A DNA stretch of 64,000 nt, taken from positions 1 to 64,000 of the forward strand of contig CADCDP010000013.1 of assembly GCA_902800305.1 (NCBI GenBank). The letters are read 5' to 3'. The translations under genes were made by a program, and so were the position numbers. Under the pieces are notes generated by a model. That model did no database searches, had not been told where the DNA came from, and worked only from the letters and a program-made list of their open reading frames with translations. Below, piece by piece: positions 1-8,150 of the stretch; the stretch's first letter is position 1, and every line of letters begins with the position of its first letter. Source of the DNA: an uncultured Bacteroidales bacterium (GTDB lineage Bacteria; Bacteroidota; Bacteroidia; Bacteroidales; Bacteroidaceae).

Positions 1-160
1 AAAGCCCTCAAAATTCTCCGCGGTAGAAATGCGTTGCAAAGGTAAGCGGATTTTTGAGAACCACCAAAAAGCAAGTCTGAAGTGTTAAAATCTAAAAGTG
101 ATTGATATACAGAGGTTTATATCTATGTGTTTTTCATTGTTTATTGTTGTTTAGAGGCCT

Positions 161-316
161 CTAAATACAGTCATAAAATGCATCAAAACCGATGTAGGTC
201 ACACTATTTGGAATAGAAACCTCCTTTAGACTATGACAATCATCAAAAGCCATGTCTCCAATCCGCGTTACACTATTTGGGATGGTAATATAGGTTAAAT
301 CAATACAATAAAAAAA
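161..316 (-). pseudogene. BspA-type leucine-rich-repeat remnant
   Basis: Reading the minus strand from about 316 to a TAG at 161-163 gives roughly 50 residues with two copies of the pattern IPNSVTxIG...F, each followed by an F(D/Y)xC stretch. This is the signature of BspA/TpLRR (LRR_5 type) surface repeats. Going upstream the frame meets a TGA at 335-337, so no start or signal peptide is left. It looks like the last two repeats of a surface LRR protein whose front part has been lost. Seen directly: the repeat pattern and both stops. Inferred: that it is a decayed end and not a short functional peptide. Confidence 0.6.
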
Positions 317-318
317 TA

Positions 319-465
319 ATGGACGACATGACAGTCATCCATAACTTTTTCTATTCATTGGAAAACGAAGATGTTGTGGCTAAATGGGGACTCAAGAGCG
401 ATGCAGAAGGATGTATGAAGCTATTAGCCCTCTGCACGCATCCGACATCGAAGAAGGACGTGTAG
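319..465 (+). CDS. Small unrecognised ORF (48 codons), possibly a remnant
   Basis: An ATG at 319 opens a 48-residue frame ending at TAG 463-465, with a hydrophilic composition including the segment [20 protein letters not shown] do not recognise it. A second short open stretch in another frame (about 480-553) ends directly against the ATG of the phosphatase at 554, so the two pieces may derive from one broken upstream gene. The surrounding DNA is clearly more AT-rich than the rest of the window, in keeping with acquired or decaying DNA. It could be non-coding. Confidence 0.22.
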   Translation: MDDMTVIHNFFYSLENEDVVAKWGLKSDAEGCMKLLALCTHPTSKKDV

Positions 466-553
466 CGTAGAATAACCATCAGACACGATTATAAACAGCG
501 AGGAGCTCATAAAATTTGGCAACTATATAGAATTTGACCCCTATATTTATTGA

Positions 554-1339
554 ATGCAGTCTTTTTGTTTTAATAAGTCATTGTTATTACCCGACATACA
601 CGGACGTAAGTTTTGGAAGGAAGCATGTACAGACATAAGCGGTTATGATAGGGTTATATTTTTGGGTGATTATCTTGACCCTTATGATTTCGAGTACATA
701 TCGGTTGATGAAGCCATTGAAAACTTCAAGGAGATTATTTCTTTCAAGAAGAAGAATATGGAGAAAGTAGTATTACTTTTAGGGAATCATGATATGCCAT
801 ACGCTTTTAGGGATTATTATGAATTTTCATCATGGCATTGCCTTCATTCATCAATGCATCATGACGAGATTTCAAAGTTGTTTGAGGACAACATGAAGTT
901 ATTTGGAATTTGTCACGTTGAGGGGAATGTTATATTCACACACGCCGGTATTGATGGTGGTTGGTTGAAAGAGAGTGTGAAATATGATGGTGATGACATG
1001 AATGAAATTTCTGTTGCATTGAACAAATTGACAAGTGACAAGTATGGTTTACTGAAGTTGTTCAAGATAACACGTAACAGGGGCGGAAATGACAGGTATG
1101 GTTCTTGTATATGGACTGACTTGCACAATATGTTAAGCGGACGCTCTATGAAGGGTATTGAATCATTGAAGCAGGTATTTGGTCACACACTTCAAGTATT
1201 TTACAGCGGCAGTGGGGAAATTGTGTATGGTAACGCAATCGAGCAGGGTAATCTCAAGATGATTGACACTGCGAACGCTTATGAGTTAGACACCGAAAAA
1301 TTTGAAATCAAGTCATTAAGATACAAAGGGGCTGTCTAA
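554..1339 (+). CDS. Calcineurin-like metallophosphoesterase (PPP-type Ser/Thr phosphatase fold)
   Basis: A 261-residue cytoplasmic protein with the ordered metal-binding motifs of the metallophosphatase superfamily: DIHG (14-17), GDYLDPY (38-44), GNHD (77-80), THAG (129-132) and GHT (210-212). The dinuclear metal site therefore looks complete and the protein should hydrolyse a phosphoester; the substrate cannot be read from sequence. No signal peptide or membrane segment is visible. Codon use is AT-rich with many ATA, TTA and AAA codons, unlike the GC-richer operon that follows on the other strand, which suggests separate ancestry. It stands alone, with no partner gene downstream. Alternatives such as a diadenosine tetraphosphatase-like enzyme or a phage-type protein phosphatase cannot be separated here. 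Confidence 0.82.
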   Translation: MQSFCFNKSLLLPDIHGRKFWKEACTDISGYDRVIFLGDYLDPYDFEYISVDEAIENFKEIISFKKKNMEKVVLLLGNHDMPYAFRDYYEFSSWHCLHSSMHHDEISKLFEDNMKLFGICHVEGNVIFTHAGIDGGWLKESVKYDGDDMNEISVALNKLTSDKYGLLKLFKITRNRGGNDRYGSCIWTDLHNMLSGRSMKGIESLKQVFGHTLQVFYSGSGEIVYGNAIEQGNLKMIDTANAYELDTEKFEIKSLRYKGAV

Positions 1340-1357
1340 CCACGCATTGAGATAAAG

Positions 1358-1400
1358 CACACCCTCCATGTTCTTTTCGGGAAAGAGCATGGAGGGTGTG
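1358..1400. terminator. Bidirectional hairpin between convergent genes
   Basis: CACACCCTCCATG (1358-1370) pairs exactly with CATGGAGGGTGTG (1388-1400) around a 17-base loop that can pair further (CTTTT with GAAAG). It lies between the convergent phosphatase and SusD genes. No strong T-run follows on either strand, so it could be a terminator or an mRNA-stabilising 3' hairpin. Confidence 0.55.
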
Positions 1401-1430
1401 AAGGTACTTATTAGGCTTATTAGGAGCCAT

Positions 1431-3116
1431 TTACTCCAACGGCAGATACCAGTTCTTCTTGTCGGAAAGGAGGGTGAAGAGGGAGGCATCGTAGTTGGCA
1501 GAGCCTTGGCGGCGAGCTACCTTGCCAGCGAGGAAAGTGGGGTCGTTGCGATGGAGGGAGAGACGCATGAGGTCGGGGAAACGGAGTCCCTCGGCAGAGG
1601 TCTCTAAAGCCATTTCGTCGCAGATGCGGTCTTCCACATAGAGGATGCTGTCGGAGAGAGAAGCAAGGGTTGGGATGACGTATGTGGTGTCGGCATCGGC
1701 ATTGCCCGAACCACGGGAGTGGGTACCTTGGGTGTTCTCTCTGAGGAAGGTGTACTGGCTGAACGAAATGAGGTCGGCAGCACCAGTGCGCTCCTCGGCT
1801 GAAATGTACTTTTCGATGCTCTGATACCAAAGACCATGCTTCAGCACAGCGAAGGCCGACTGAGGATAACCAGCACGGTTAAGAGCTTCGGCATAGCGCA
1901 AATAGACGTGCTGAAGACGCAGGATGTTGACGTTGGTAGTGTTGTGTTTGTAGCAAGTCTGACGCAACGAAGATTGTACGGCAGAGGTGGTGGGCACATC
2001 TCGTAAGGAGTAGATGCTCATCAGACGGAGGTCACCACGCATCATCTCGTTCTGGTAGGTCACCGTGTCAGCTGGCGAAACGGTGTCGGGCAACAATGTG
2101 ACGGGGTCACTATAGACGAGTGTATAGTGCTGAGAACGAGACAATTCATCGTAAGCAGCCGAATGGGTTGCCTGATAGTAGTAGTTATTGTCCTCCGTAG
2201 AGTTAAACACATCGGAGAGGTGCGACTCAATACCATCGTACTCACTGGTTTCCATCGGGATATAAGTGAGCATTTCTGACGATGAAGAAGAGGAGAATTG
2301 GCCTGCATAGCTATCAAGGATGCTCTCGAAGTCGTAGGATGTCCAAGAAACGCTATTGACACCAGTAGGATGGGTATCGCCCTGCTTCGTCAGATAGTCG
2401 TGGTAGTATTTGGCCGCCTCACGATAACGTCCAGCCCAAAGGCAGAGGTCGCCCAAGAGCACACGCACTGGATAGTAGAAACTGCGTGAATTGAGGGCAT
2501 TGATGGTGCCGTAGTTGGGGTATTCGGTATCAACGTAAGGAGCCAAATCAGTGATGAAGTAGTTGGCGATTTGCTCCACATTGTAGTGTGGATAGAGCGA
2601 TGGATCGGCCTCCTTCTCGGCCAAGAGTGGTTCGGTGAAGAAAGGCACAGAACCGTAGTTGATGGCGAGTTGCAGATATGTCCACGCACGATAGGTCTTC
2701 ACCACGGCATACTCTGTCTCGAAGACATGGCGACCACGCTTGGTGAGGGCGGTGTCGGCTGTGGCGAGGAAGTAGTTGCAGTTCTGGATGACGGCATAGT
2801 AATCGCGGGCATTGTTGTAGGGGTTGGTGGCATCAGCCGTAAAGTTGGCGATGTCCTGCAGGTCGAGGGTGGCATTCTCGGTGAGAGCGGTGAGGTCGCC
2901 ACGCAGTTCCCCCAAGAGAATGGTACGGTCGGCGATGACCTGCATCTTGTTGATGATACCCATGAGGGAATAGACCGTGTCGTTAGGGGTGGAGAGGCGA
3001 TTGTCCTCCACAAAGGCGACGAGGTCGCTGTCGGTCTCGGAGCAGCTCTGGAAGGCTTGCGACAGAGTCGCAAGAAACAAAACCACGAATGTTTTGGTAA
3101 TATGTTTGAGTTTCAT
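1431..3116 (-). CDS. RagB/SusD-family outer-membrane lipoprotein
   Basis: A 561-residue lipoprotein. The N-terminus is a lipoprotein signal peptide starting MKLKHITK, with the acylated cysteine after SQAFQS near residue 25. The body has the SusD pattern: early helices (SLMGIINKMQVIADR), a TPR-like YRAWTYLQLAINYGSVPF segment near 145, and a C-terminal part ending DKKNWYLPLE. SusD proteins form the lid over the SusC barrel and bind substrate at the cell surface. This is the last gene of a seven-gene operon and follows its SusC partner by about 80 bases, where the CTTTGCGG repeat sits. The substrate is unknown. The family call is firm from sequence; pairing with the upstream SusC is inferred from adjacency. 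Confidence 0.9.
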   Translation of the reverse strand: MKLKHITKTFVVLFLATLSQAFQSCSETDSDLVAFVEDNRLSTPNDTVYSLMGIINKMQVIADRTILLGELRGDLTALTENATLDLQDIANFTADATNPYNNARDYYAVIQNCNYFLATADTALTKRGRHVFETEYAVVKTYRAWTYLQLAINYGSVPFFTEPLLAEKEADPSLYPHYNVEQIANYFITDLAPYVDTEYPNYGTINALNSRSFYYPVRVLLGDLCLWAGRYREAAKYYHDYLTKQGDTHPTGVNSVSWTSYDFESILDSYAGQFSSSSSSEMLTYIPMETSEYDGIESHLSDVFNSTEDNNYYYQATHSAAYDELSRSQHYTLVYSDPVTLLPDTVSPADTVTYQNEMMRGDLRLMSIYSLRDVPTTSAVQSSLRQTCYKHNTTNVNILRLQHVYLRYAEALNRAGYPQSAFAVLKHGLWYQSIEKYISAEERTGAADLISFSQYTFLRENTQGTHSRGSGNADADTTYVIPTLASLSDSILYVEDRICDEMALETSAEGLRFPDLMRLSLHRNDPTFLAGKVARRQGSANYDASLFTLLSDKKNWYLPLE

Positions 3117-3150
3117 ATAGTTGAGTTTTGTTCTTCTATTATTCTTTTTT

Positions 3151-3184
3151 ATTCTTTGCGGAGAAACCGCAAAGCACGGACTCC
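3151..3184 (+). repeat. CTTTGCGG intergenic repeat, copy 1
   Basis: The 34-base block beginning ATTCTTTGCGGAGAAACCGC reappears, reverse-complemented with a few changes, at 40751-40784 between clcA and fmt. It contains a small hairpin (TTTGCGG paired with CCGCAAA). Here it fills the gap between the SusC and SusD genes. Confidence 0.6.
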
Positions 3185-3198
3185 ATTCTTCTTGCCTA

Positions 3199-6100
3199 TT
3201 ATAGATTAATCTTCAATCCGAGGGAGAAGCTGCGACCTGTGGAGAGAAGGCCACGGTCGATGCCCATGCCGATGACAGCATTGGACTGGGCAAACTCTGG
3301 GTCGGAACCAAGATACTTTGTGAAGGTGAAGAGATTGTTGCCTGCAGCCCAAATGGTGATGCCCTGCAAATAGGTACTACGGACAGGAATCCTATAGCTG
3401 AGGGTCACGTTCTTGAGTTTCAGGTAGGAACCATTCTCTATCCAACGGTCGGAGAATCGGCTGTTGCCCATGCTGTCGAGGAACGAGGCACGTGGCACGT
3501 CGGTCTGCTGTCCGTCGTGAGTCCATCTGGAGAGCATCGTTGTGGTCTGGTTGTAGAAATAGCTACCCGACTCGATGATGCTGCGCTGGTAGTTGTAGAG
3601 GTCACCGCCCAAGGAATAGTTGAAGGAAGCGGAGAGCGAGAGGTTCTTCCATGAAAGTTGCGTGGAGAAATTGCCGTAGATGTCAGGATTGGGGTCACCT
3701 ATCACCTGCCTGTCCTTCTCATTGATGCAGTGGTCACCGTTGACATCCACATACTTCATGTCGCCAGCCTGGAAATACTGCTTAGCACCCGTCTCTGTCT
3801 GCTGATAGAGGGCTGCGGCTGTAGCCTCTTCTGTTGTGGAGAACACGCCAGCGGTCTTATAACCATAGAACAACCCTGCGGCTTTCCCCACCTGCGAAAG
3901 GATGGTGGCATTATACAACTCCGTGGTCATCATGTCTTTACCATGAGGCAGACGCTTGATTTCGTTCTTATAGTGTCCTACCGAAGCAGCCACCGACCAC
4001 TTCCAGTCCTTCGTGTTCACCAGCTTCACGTCGGCACTCACGTCGAAGCCCTGATTGTGCATTCGTCCGTCGTTCACCCAGTTGGTCTCCAGTCCTGAGA
4101 TGTAACTGAGAGTGCCTAAAGAGAGCAGATTGTAGGTATTGGCATTGAAGTAGTTAGCTGACAGGAAGAGGCGATTGTCAAGGAATGCGCCCTGCACACC
4201 CAAGGTGAATCTTGCCGTCGTTTCCCACTGCAACTTCGTGTTACCGATGTTCGCCATCGTGATGCCCGTAAGGCTGTTAAACATCTTGCCCGACTTGAAA
4301 TAGGTACGTGAAGCGATGCTGTTGATATCGTCGTTACCCAGCAGGTCGAAGCCTACGTTCACTTTCAGATAGTTCACACCTCTGTTAGGACGGAACCAAG
4401 CCTCGTTGGTCATCACCCATGCTGCCTCCACCGAAGGGAAGAAGCCAAAAGCATAGTTGCCCATCTTCACGCCCTCTTCGGCATCCACACCAAACTTGCT
4501 GGAGCCGTCCATGGCAAGAGCTGCGGAAAGATAGTAGCGTTCCAAGTAGTTGTAGTCAGCTGTCACATAATACGTCAAGTCGATGTCCTTATTATCCAGA
4601 CCGTCCGTCTGCTTGTTCTGCAACGAACCACTCATGTTCGGGGTCTTATCATTCCCCGTGTTGTAGCCCGTCTGCGTATTCAGACGATACGTATCTCTCA
4701 GATAGCGGAAACCACCCTTGGCTGCGACATAATGACCATCGAAACGGTGGCGATAGTCCAAACGGAGGTCGTTCATCAGGGTGAGCTGACGACCCGCCAA
4801 TGCACTGGCACAGTTCTCCACCTCGCCGATGCCCTCCACCTCATAGTTGGGCACACCCGTCGTGGGCAAGTAGTAGTTCTCATCGGTGTTCACTATCTGG
4901 AAAGCGAAGTGGTCACTCAGCGTCCAGTCCTTCGTGATGCTCCACTGAGGAGTCACCGCCAACGAAATCATGCGGTTGCCAAAGTAGTTCTTGTTGTCGC
5001 CATCACCATTCTGCAAGATAGACAACGGGTTGGCCAGCGAAGTGGTGTAGCCCTTCTGTGCCGTCACCACGTCACTCAGATAGTCGTCGGCCTCAGCCAG
5101 ATAGCCCGACAGATTTCCATTCGTGTCGTGAGCGTAAGGTGAGAGGAACGGAGCCTTGATGAGCGAGAGGAAACCAGGTGCCGAGATAATGCCATCCGTC
5201 ACGTTGGCCTTCACACCATCATCCCTCATGTTACGGGTCACGTCTGAATAAGCCGCATCGAAGCGCACGTTCAGCGACCTTGCCAGCGAAATGTCGGAGT
5301 TCAGTCGCAAGTTGAAGCGCGAGAACGAGCAGTCCTTCAGCGTGGCATCGCTGCCCGCATAGCCCACCGAGAGGTTATAGTTGGCCACATCATCACCACC
5401 CTGCACATTGATACTGTACTGCTGGGTGAACGCCTCCCGTGTCACCTTGTCACTCCAGTCCGTGTGGTTATGATACATATTATAATAGTAATAATGAGGG
5501 TCGGTCTGGAGGAACTTGAACGCATTGTTCTTCGTGCCCGTCGTACCTATCAGTTCCGAGGCATACACACGGAACTGCTCCGCATTCATCATGTCGGGAT
5601 GCTTGGGCACGAACTCGAATCCTCCACCGATGCTCACGTCAATCTTCGTAGCCATCGACTTGTTGCGCTTCGTCTCGATGATGAGCACACCATTCGCACC
5701 CTTCGCACCATAGATGGCAGCACCATTCTTCAGCACCGAAATCCGCTCGATGTCCTCCACCATGATGCCCGACAGGATGTTGTTGAAGAAACCATCGTGC
5801 AGCGAAGGCGACCCCTGCTGCATATTCTGCATCACACCGTCGATGATGACCAACGGCTGGGCATTGCTGCAGAGCGAGTTGATGCCATTCATCAGCATCT
5901 TCACACCCTGAGCCGGTTGTCCGCTTCTCATGGTGGTCAACATATCGCCCCCCAACTTCGTCTGAATCTGCCCGTCGATGCTCAGGTCATTGTGATGGTA
6001 GGTGACCAGTGCCGTCTTTCCGCTCGTGGCCAAGGTCTCACGGGTGTAAATCTCGCCAAACTTCGACGAGTACATCTTTACTTCCTGCACCGTCGTAGCC

Positions 6101-6375
6101 TCCCCAATGGGCTGTTGCACCATCGTGTAGCCGTCGCCCGAAAGCGTCAGGGAAGTGACGTAAGCAGGAAGTTTGATGACATACTCCCCCTTCTCGTCCG
6201 TCATGGCAGCATAGCGTGCATCGTGATAAGCCTGCACCTGCACACCCACAGCCGCTTCACCCGTGGCAGCATCCACCACACGCCCCTTCACCTCCTTGGT
6301 CAGCACTTGGGCAGACAAGTGAAAAGTGAAAAGGGATAAAATCAAAGTTACAATCGTCAATCCAAACCGTTTCAT
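3199..6375 (-). CDS. SusC/RagA-family TonB-dependent outer-membrane transporter
   Basis: 1058 residues. A signal peptide (MKRFGLTIVTLILSLF, cleaved after HLSAQ) precedes a carboxypeptidase-regulatory-like domain (about 28-105: VKGRVVDAATGEAAVGVQV), then a TonB plug (about 115-235) holding the family hallmark QPLVIIDGVMQN and SVLKNGAAIYGAKGANGVLI, and finally a large beta-barrel. The C-terminus has the usual SusC motif VDVNGDHCINEKDRQVIGDPNP and ends in a hydrophobic beta strand. It should import a ligand captured by its SusD partner, using TonB energy. Its ATG overlaps the stop of the preceding fasciclin gene in ATGA, implying translational coupling. Divergence from the other SusC in the operon suggests a different or complementary ligand. 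Confidence 0.93.
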   Translation of the reverse strand: MKRFGLTIVTLILSLFTFHLSAQVLTKEVKGRVVDAATGEAAVGVQVQAYHDARYAAMTDEKGEYVIKLPAYVTSLTLSGDGYTMVQQPIGEATTVQEVKMYSSKFGEIYTRETLATSGKTALVTYHHNDLSIDGQIQTKLGGDMLTTMRSGQPAQGVKMLMNGINSLCSNAQPLVIIDGVMQNMQQGSPSLHDGFFNNILSGIMVEDIERISVLKNGAAIYGAKGANGVLIIETKRNKSMATKIDVSIGGGFEFVPKHPDMMNAEQFRVYASELIGTTGTKNNAFKFLQTDPHYYYYNMYHNHTDWSDKVTREAFTQQYSINVQGGDDVANYNLSVGYAGSDATLKDCSFSRFNLRLNSDISLARSLNVRFDAAYSDVTRNMRDDGVKANVTDGIISAPGFLSLIKAPFLSPYAHDTNGNLSGYLAEADDYLSDVVTAQKGYTTSLANPLSILQNGDGDNKNYFGNRMISLAVTPQWSITKDWTLSDHFAFQIVNTDENYYLPTTGVPNYEVEGIGEVENCASALAGRQLTLMNDLRLDYRHRFDGHYVAAKGGFRYLRDTYRLNTQTGYNTGNDKTPNMSGSLQNKQTDGLDNKDIDLTYYVTADYNYLERYYLSAALAMDGSSKFGVDAEEGVKMGNYAFGFFPSVEAAWVMTNEAWFRPNRGVNYLKVNVGFDLLGNDDINSIASRTYFKSGKMFNSLTGITMANIGNTKLQWETTARFTLGVQGAFLDNRLFLSANYFNANTYNLLSLGTLSYISGLETNWVNDGRMHNQGFDVSADVKLVNTKDWKWSVAASVGHYKNEIKRLPHGKDMMTTELYNATILSQVGKAAGLFYGYKTAGVFSTTEEATAAALYQQTETGAKQYFQAGDMKYVDVNGDHCINEKDRQVIGDPNPDIYGNFSTQLSWKNLSLSASFNYSLGGDLYNYQRSIIESGSYFYNQTTTMLSRWTHDGQQTDVPRASFLDSMGNSRFSDRWIENGSYLKLKNVTLSYRIPVRSTYLQGITIWAAGNNLFTFTKYLGSDPEFAQSNAVIGMGIDRGLLSTGRSFSLGLKINL

Positions 6376-8123
6376 TTCTGACCCTCCTTTCTTTCACTGT
6401 CCAATCCGTCCAAACCGTCATTGACAAAATTCGTCCAATTCGTCTTCATTCGTTGTTGAGAAAATCCGTCTAATCCGTCCAATCCGTTGTCAAGAAAACC
6501 GTCTTCTCCGTCCTCCGAGACAGGCTTGAGGTAGATACAATCCAAGAACATCTCACGCGAATAACTCGTCTGACGGTTCGTGATGCTGCACTGCAGTTGC
6601 ACACTCACCGTAGCGTCGGGCTGCTGATAGTTGCACACAGGGAAGGTGAAACGCCCTATCATCACCGTATCCACCCTGTAGGGGTCATTCGTCCGTTCCT
6701 CGTTGAAGCTCACCGACTGCCTCTCCCCCTGCTCATCCACATAATTCAGCGTCGCCTTCAACTTGTTCGGTTTGAAGTCACGCGAATTGGCCAGATAGAC
6801 CGTCTTGGGCAGAATCACCGCACAAATGTCGTAAGTGCCCGACAGCGTGTTCCTCACCTCAAACGTGGCCGTCCAGTTGCTCGTGCTCGTTCGTGGCACT
6901 ATATCCACATAGCCATTGCCCGAAATCGAATCGCCAATGGCACTACGCACATTGAGCGTACAATCCTTATAGCCCGTCACATTCGCCTCCCGTTCGCCCT
7001 GTGTCACGATGGGATGGAAATAAATGTCCTCTGCCCTGAAAGGCCACTCCTTGATGCGGTAGATGTAGCCATTGCTGCACAGCAACGAATCCTTCCTGTT
7101 GGCAGCATCCATCAGCCCACCCGTCTCGAAAGGCTCATAAAATACATGATACGGCCACTCCATCGGCGTGTACGACGTGGAGAAAATCGAGTCCTGCTCC
7201 GACCGCTGCACGTTGCGGTTGAAGATGAGGTCACGAGCCAACGCCACGTTCGCCCAGTACTCCCCTATCGAGTCAGCCTTCTCCACCGCGCCATAGTTAA
7301 AAAACCTCACAGCCTCCTCATACACAGGCTTCCACGTCGCCTCGTCAGGCACCAGCATGGCAAACGTAGAGTCCTCCGACATGATTTGGTCGAACACCCT
7401 GAACAAAGCATTCTCCTTCACCATCACCGAGTCCGAATAGACCTTCCTGCCATCCACGATACCCGCCTGAATCGACGCATTCTCATCCAGTTCCTGTTTC
7501 TCGAATCGCGAGAGGAATCTGCCAAAATGGTCAAATTCAGCCATCGAAGTCAACGCCTCATAAATATTATACGTATATTGCGCATCATCCTCCACCACAT
7601 GCAGCAGACCGTTCGTCGCAGGGAGATTGTAGTCCCCCCGACGTACCGTAGCATGATAGAGCGACTGAGGATAGAGCGGAAGCAGCTTGTCATTCAGCAT
7701 CTTCACATCCTCATTCGTCTGAGCGTTCATACTGTACAAGTGATGTGCCATGTGATTCATCACAAAATGGCGTCCCACGGTCGAGTCGCCCTGTTCCGTT
7801 CCACAGAGCGAACGGAGCGAATCCGCATTGAACGAGCCATTCACAGGAGCCCACACCGTCAGCGTCTGGTCAGAAGCCAACAAATCGGCGTAAGTCACCT
7901 CCGTGCGATGATTGTTATTATAGACGTGTGTCGCCCGAAGCAACGAGACGAAATCGCTCAGTTCTTGGCGTTCCTCCACCAACTGCAGGAGCGACTCTGT
8001 GCCATTCCTGCCCATCCTGTCGTAATGGTCATCCCATCGGTCTGCACAGGAGGTCAAGCCCCCCAGCCCCAAAAGAGGAAGGGCTAACGCAACGATGGCA
8101 TTATATATATTCTTTAGTTTCAT
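6372..8123 (-). CDS. Fasciclin (FAS1)-domain surface lipoprotein
   Basis: About 583 residues starting at ATG 8123 (MKLKNIYNAIVALALPLLG); a GTG three codons upstream is in frame but less likely. A lipobox with cysteine after GLTS makes it an outer-membrane lipoprotein. Two FAS1-like units follow: one around LTVWAPVNGSFNADSLRSL ending in NGLLHVVED, and a second beginning YNIYEALTSMAEF with FAMLVPDEATW. The last part (about 400-550: GTYDICAVILPKTVYL) looks like a beta-sandwich, followed by a low-complexity LDGLDGF tail. FAS1 domains mediate adhesion or ligand binding; no catalytic motif is seen. Overlap with the next SusC gene indicates it works with that transporter. Its first 79 coding bases are nearly the same as those of the SusD gene at 10140-11870. 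Confidence 0.82.
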   Translation of the reverse strand: MKLKNIYNAIVALALPLLGLGGLTSCADRWDDHYDRMGRNGTESLLQLVEERQELSDFVSLLRATHVYNNNHRTEVTYADLLASDQTLTVWAPVNGSFNADSLRSLCGTEQGDSTVGRHFVMNHMAHHLYSMNAQTNEDVKMLNDKLLPLYPQSLYHATVRRGDYNLPATNGLLHVVEDDAQYTYNIYEALTSMAEFDHFGRFLSRFEKQELDENASIQAGIVDGRKVYSDSVMVKENALFRVFDQIMSEDSTFAMLVPDEATWKPVYEEAVRFFNYGAVEKADSIGEYWANVALARDLIFNRNVQRSEQDSIFSTSYTPMEWPYHVFYEPFETGGLMDAANRKDSLLCSNGYIYRIKEWPFRAEDIYFHPIVTQGEREANVTGYKDCTLNVRSAIGDSISGNGYVDIVPRTSTSNWTATFEVRNTLSGTYDICAVILPKTVYLANSRDFKPNKLKATLNYVDEQGERQSVSFNEERTNDPYRVDTVMIGRFTFPVCNYQQPDATVSVQLQCSITNRQTSYSREMFLDCIYLKPVSEDGEDGFLDNGLDGLDGFSQQRMKTNWTNFVNDGLDGLDSERKEGQK

Positions 8124-8150
8124 AAATTTCACATTTTACATTTTACATTT

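Noticed and set aside
5464..8087. Long open frames on the plus strand opposite the SusC and FAS1 genes (up to about 500 codons)
   Set aside because: They mirror the minus-strand genes, have His/Arg-rich composition with no domain, and the minus-strand proteins are clearly real.
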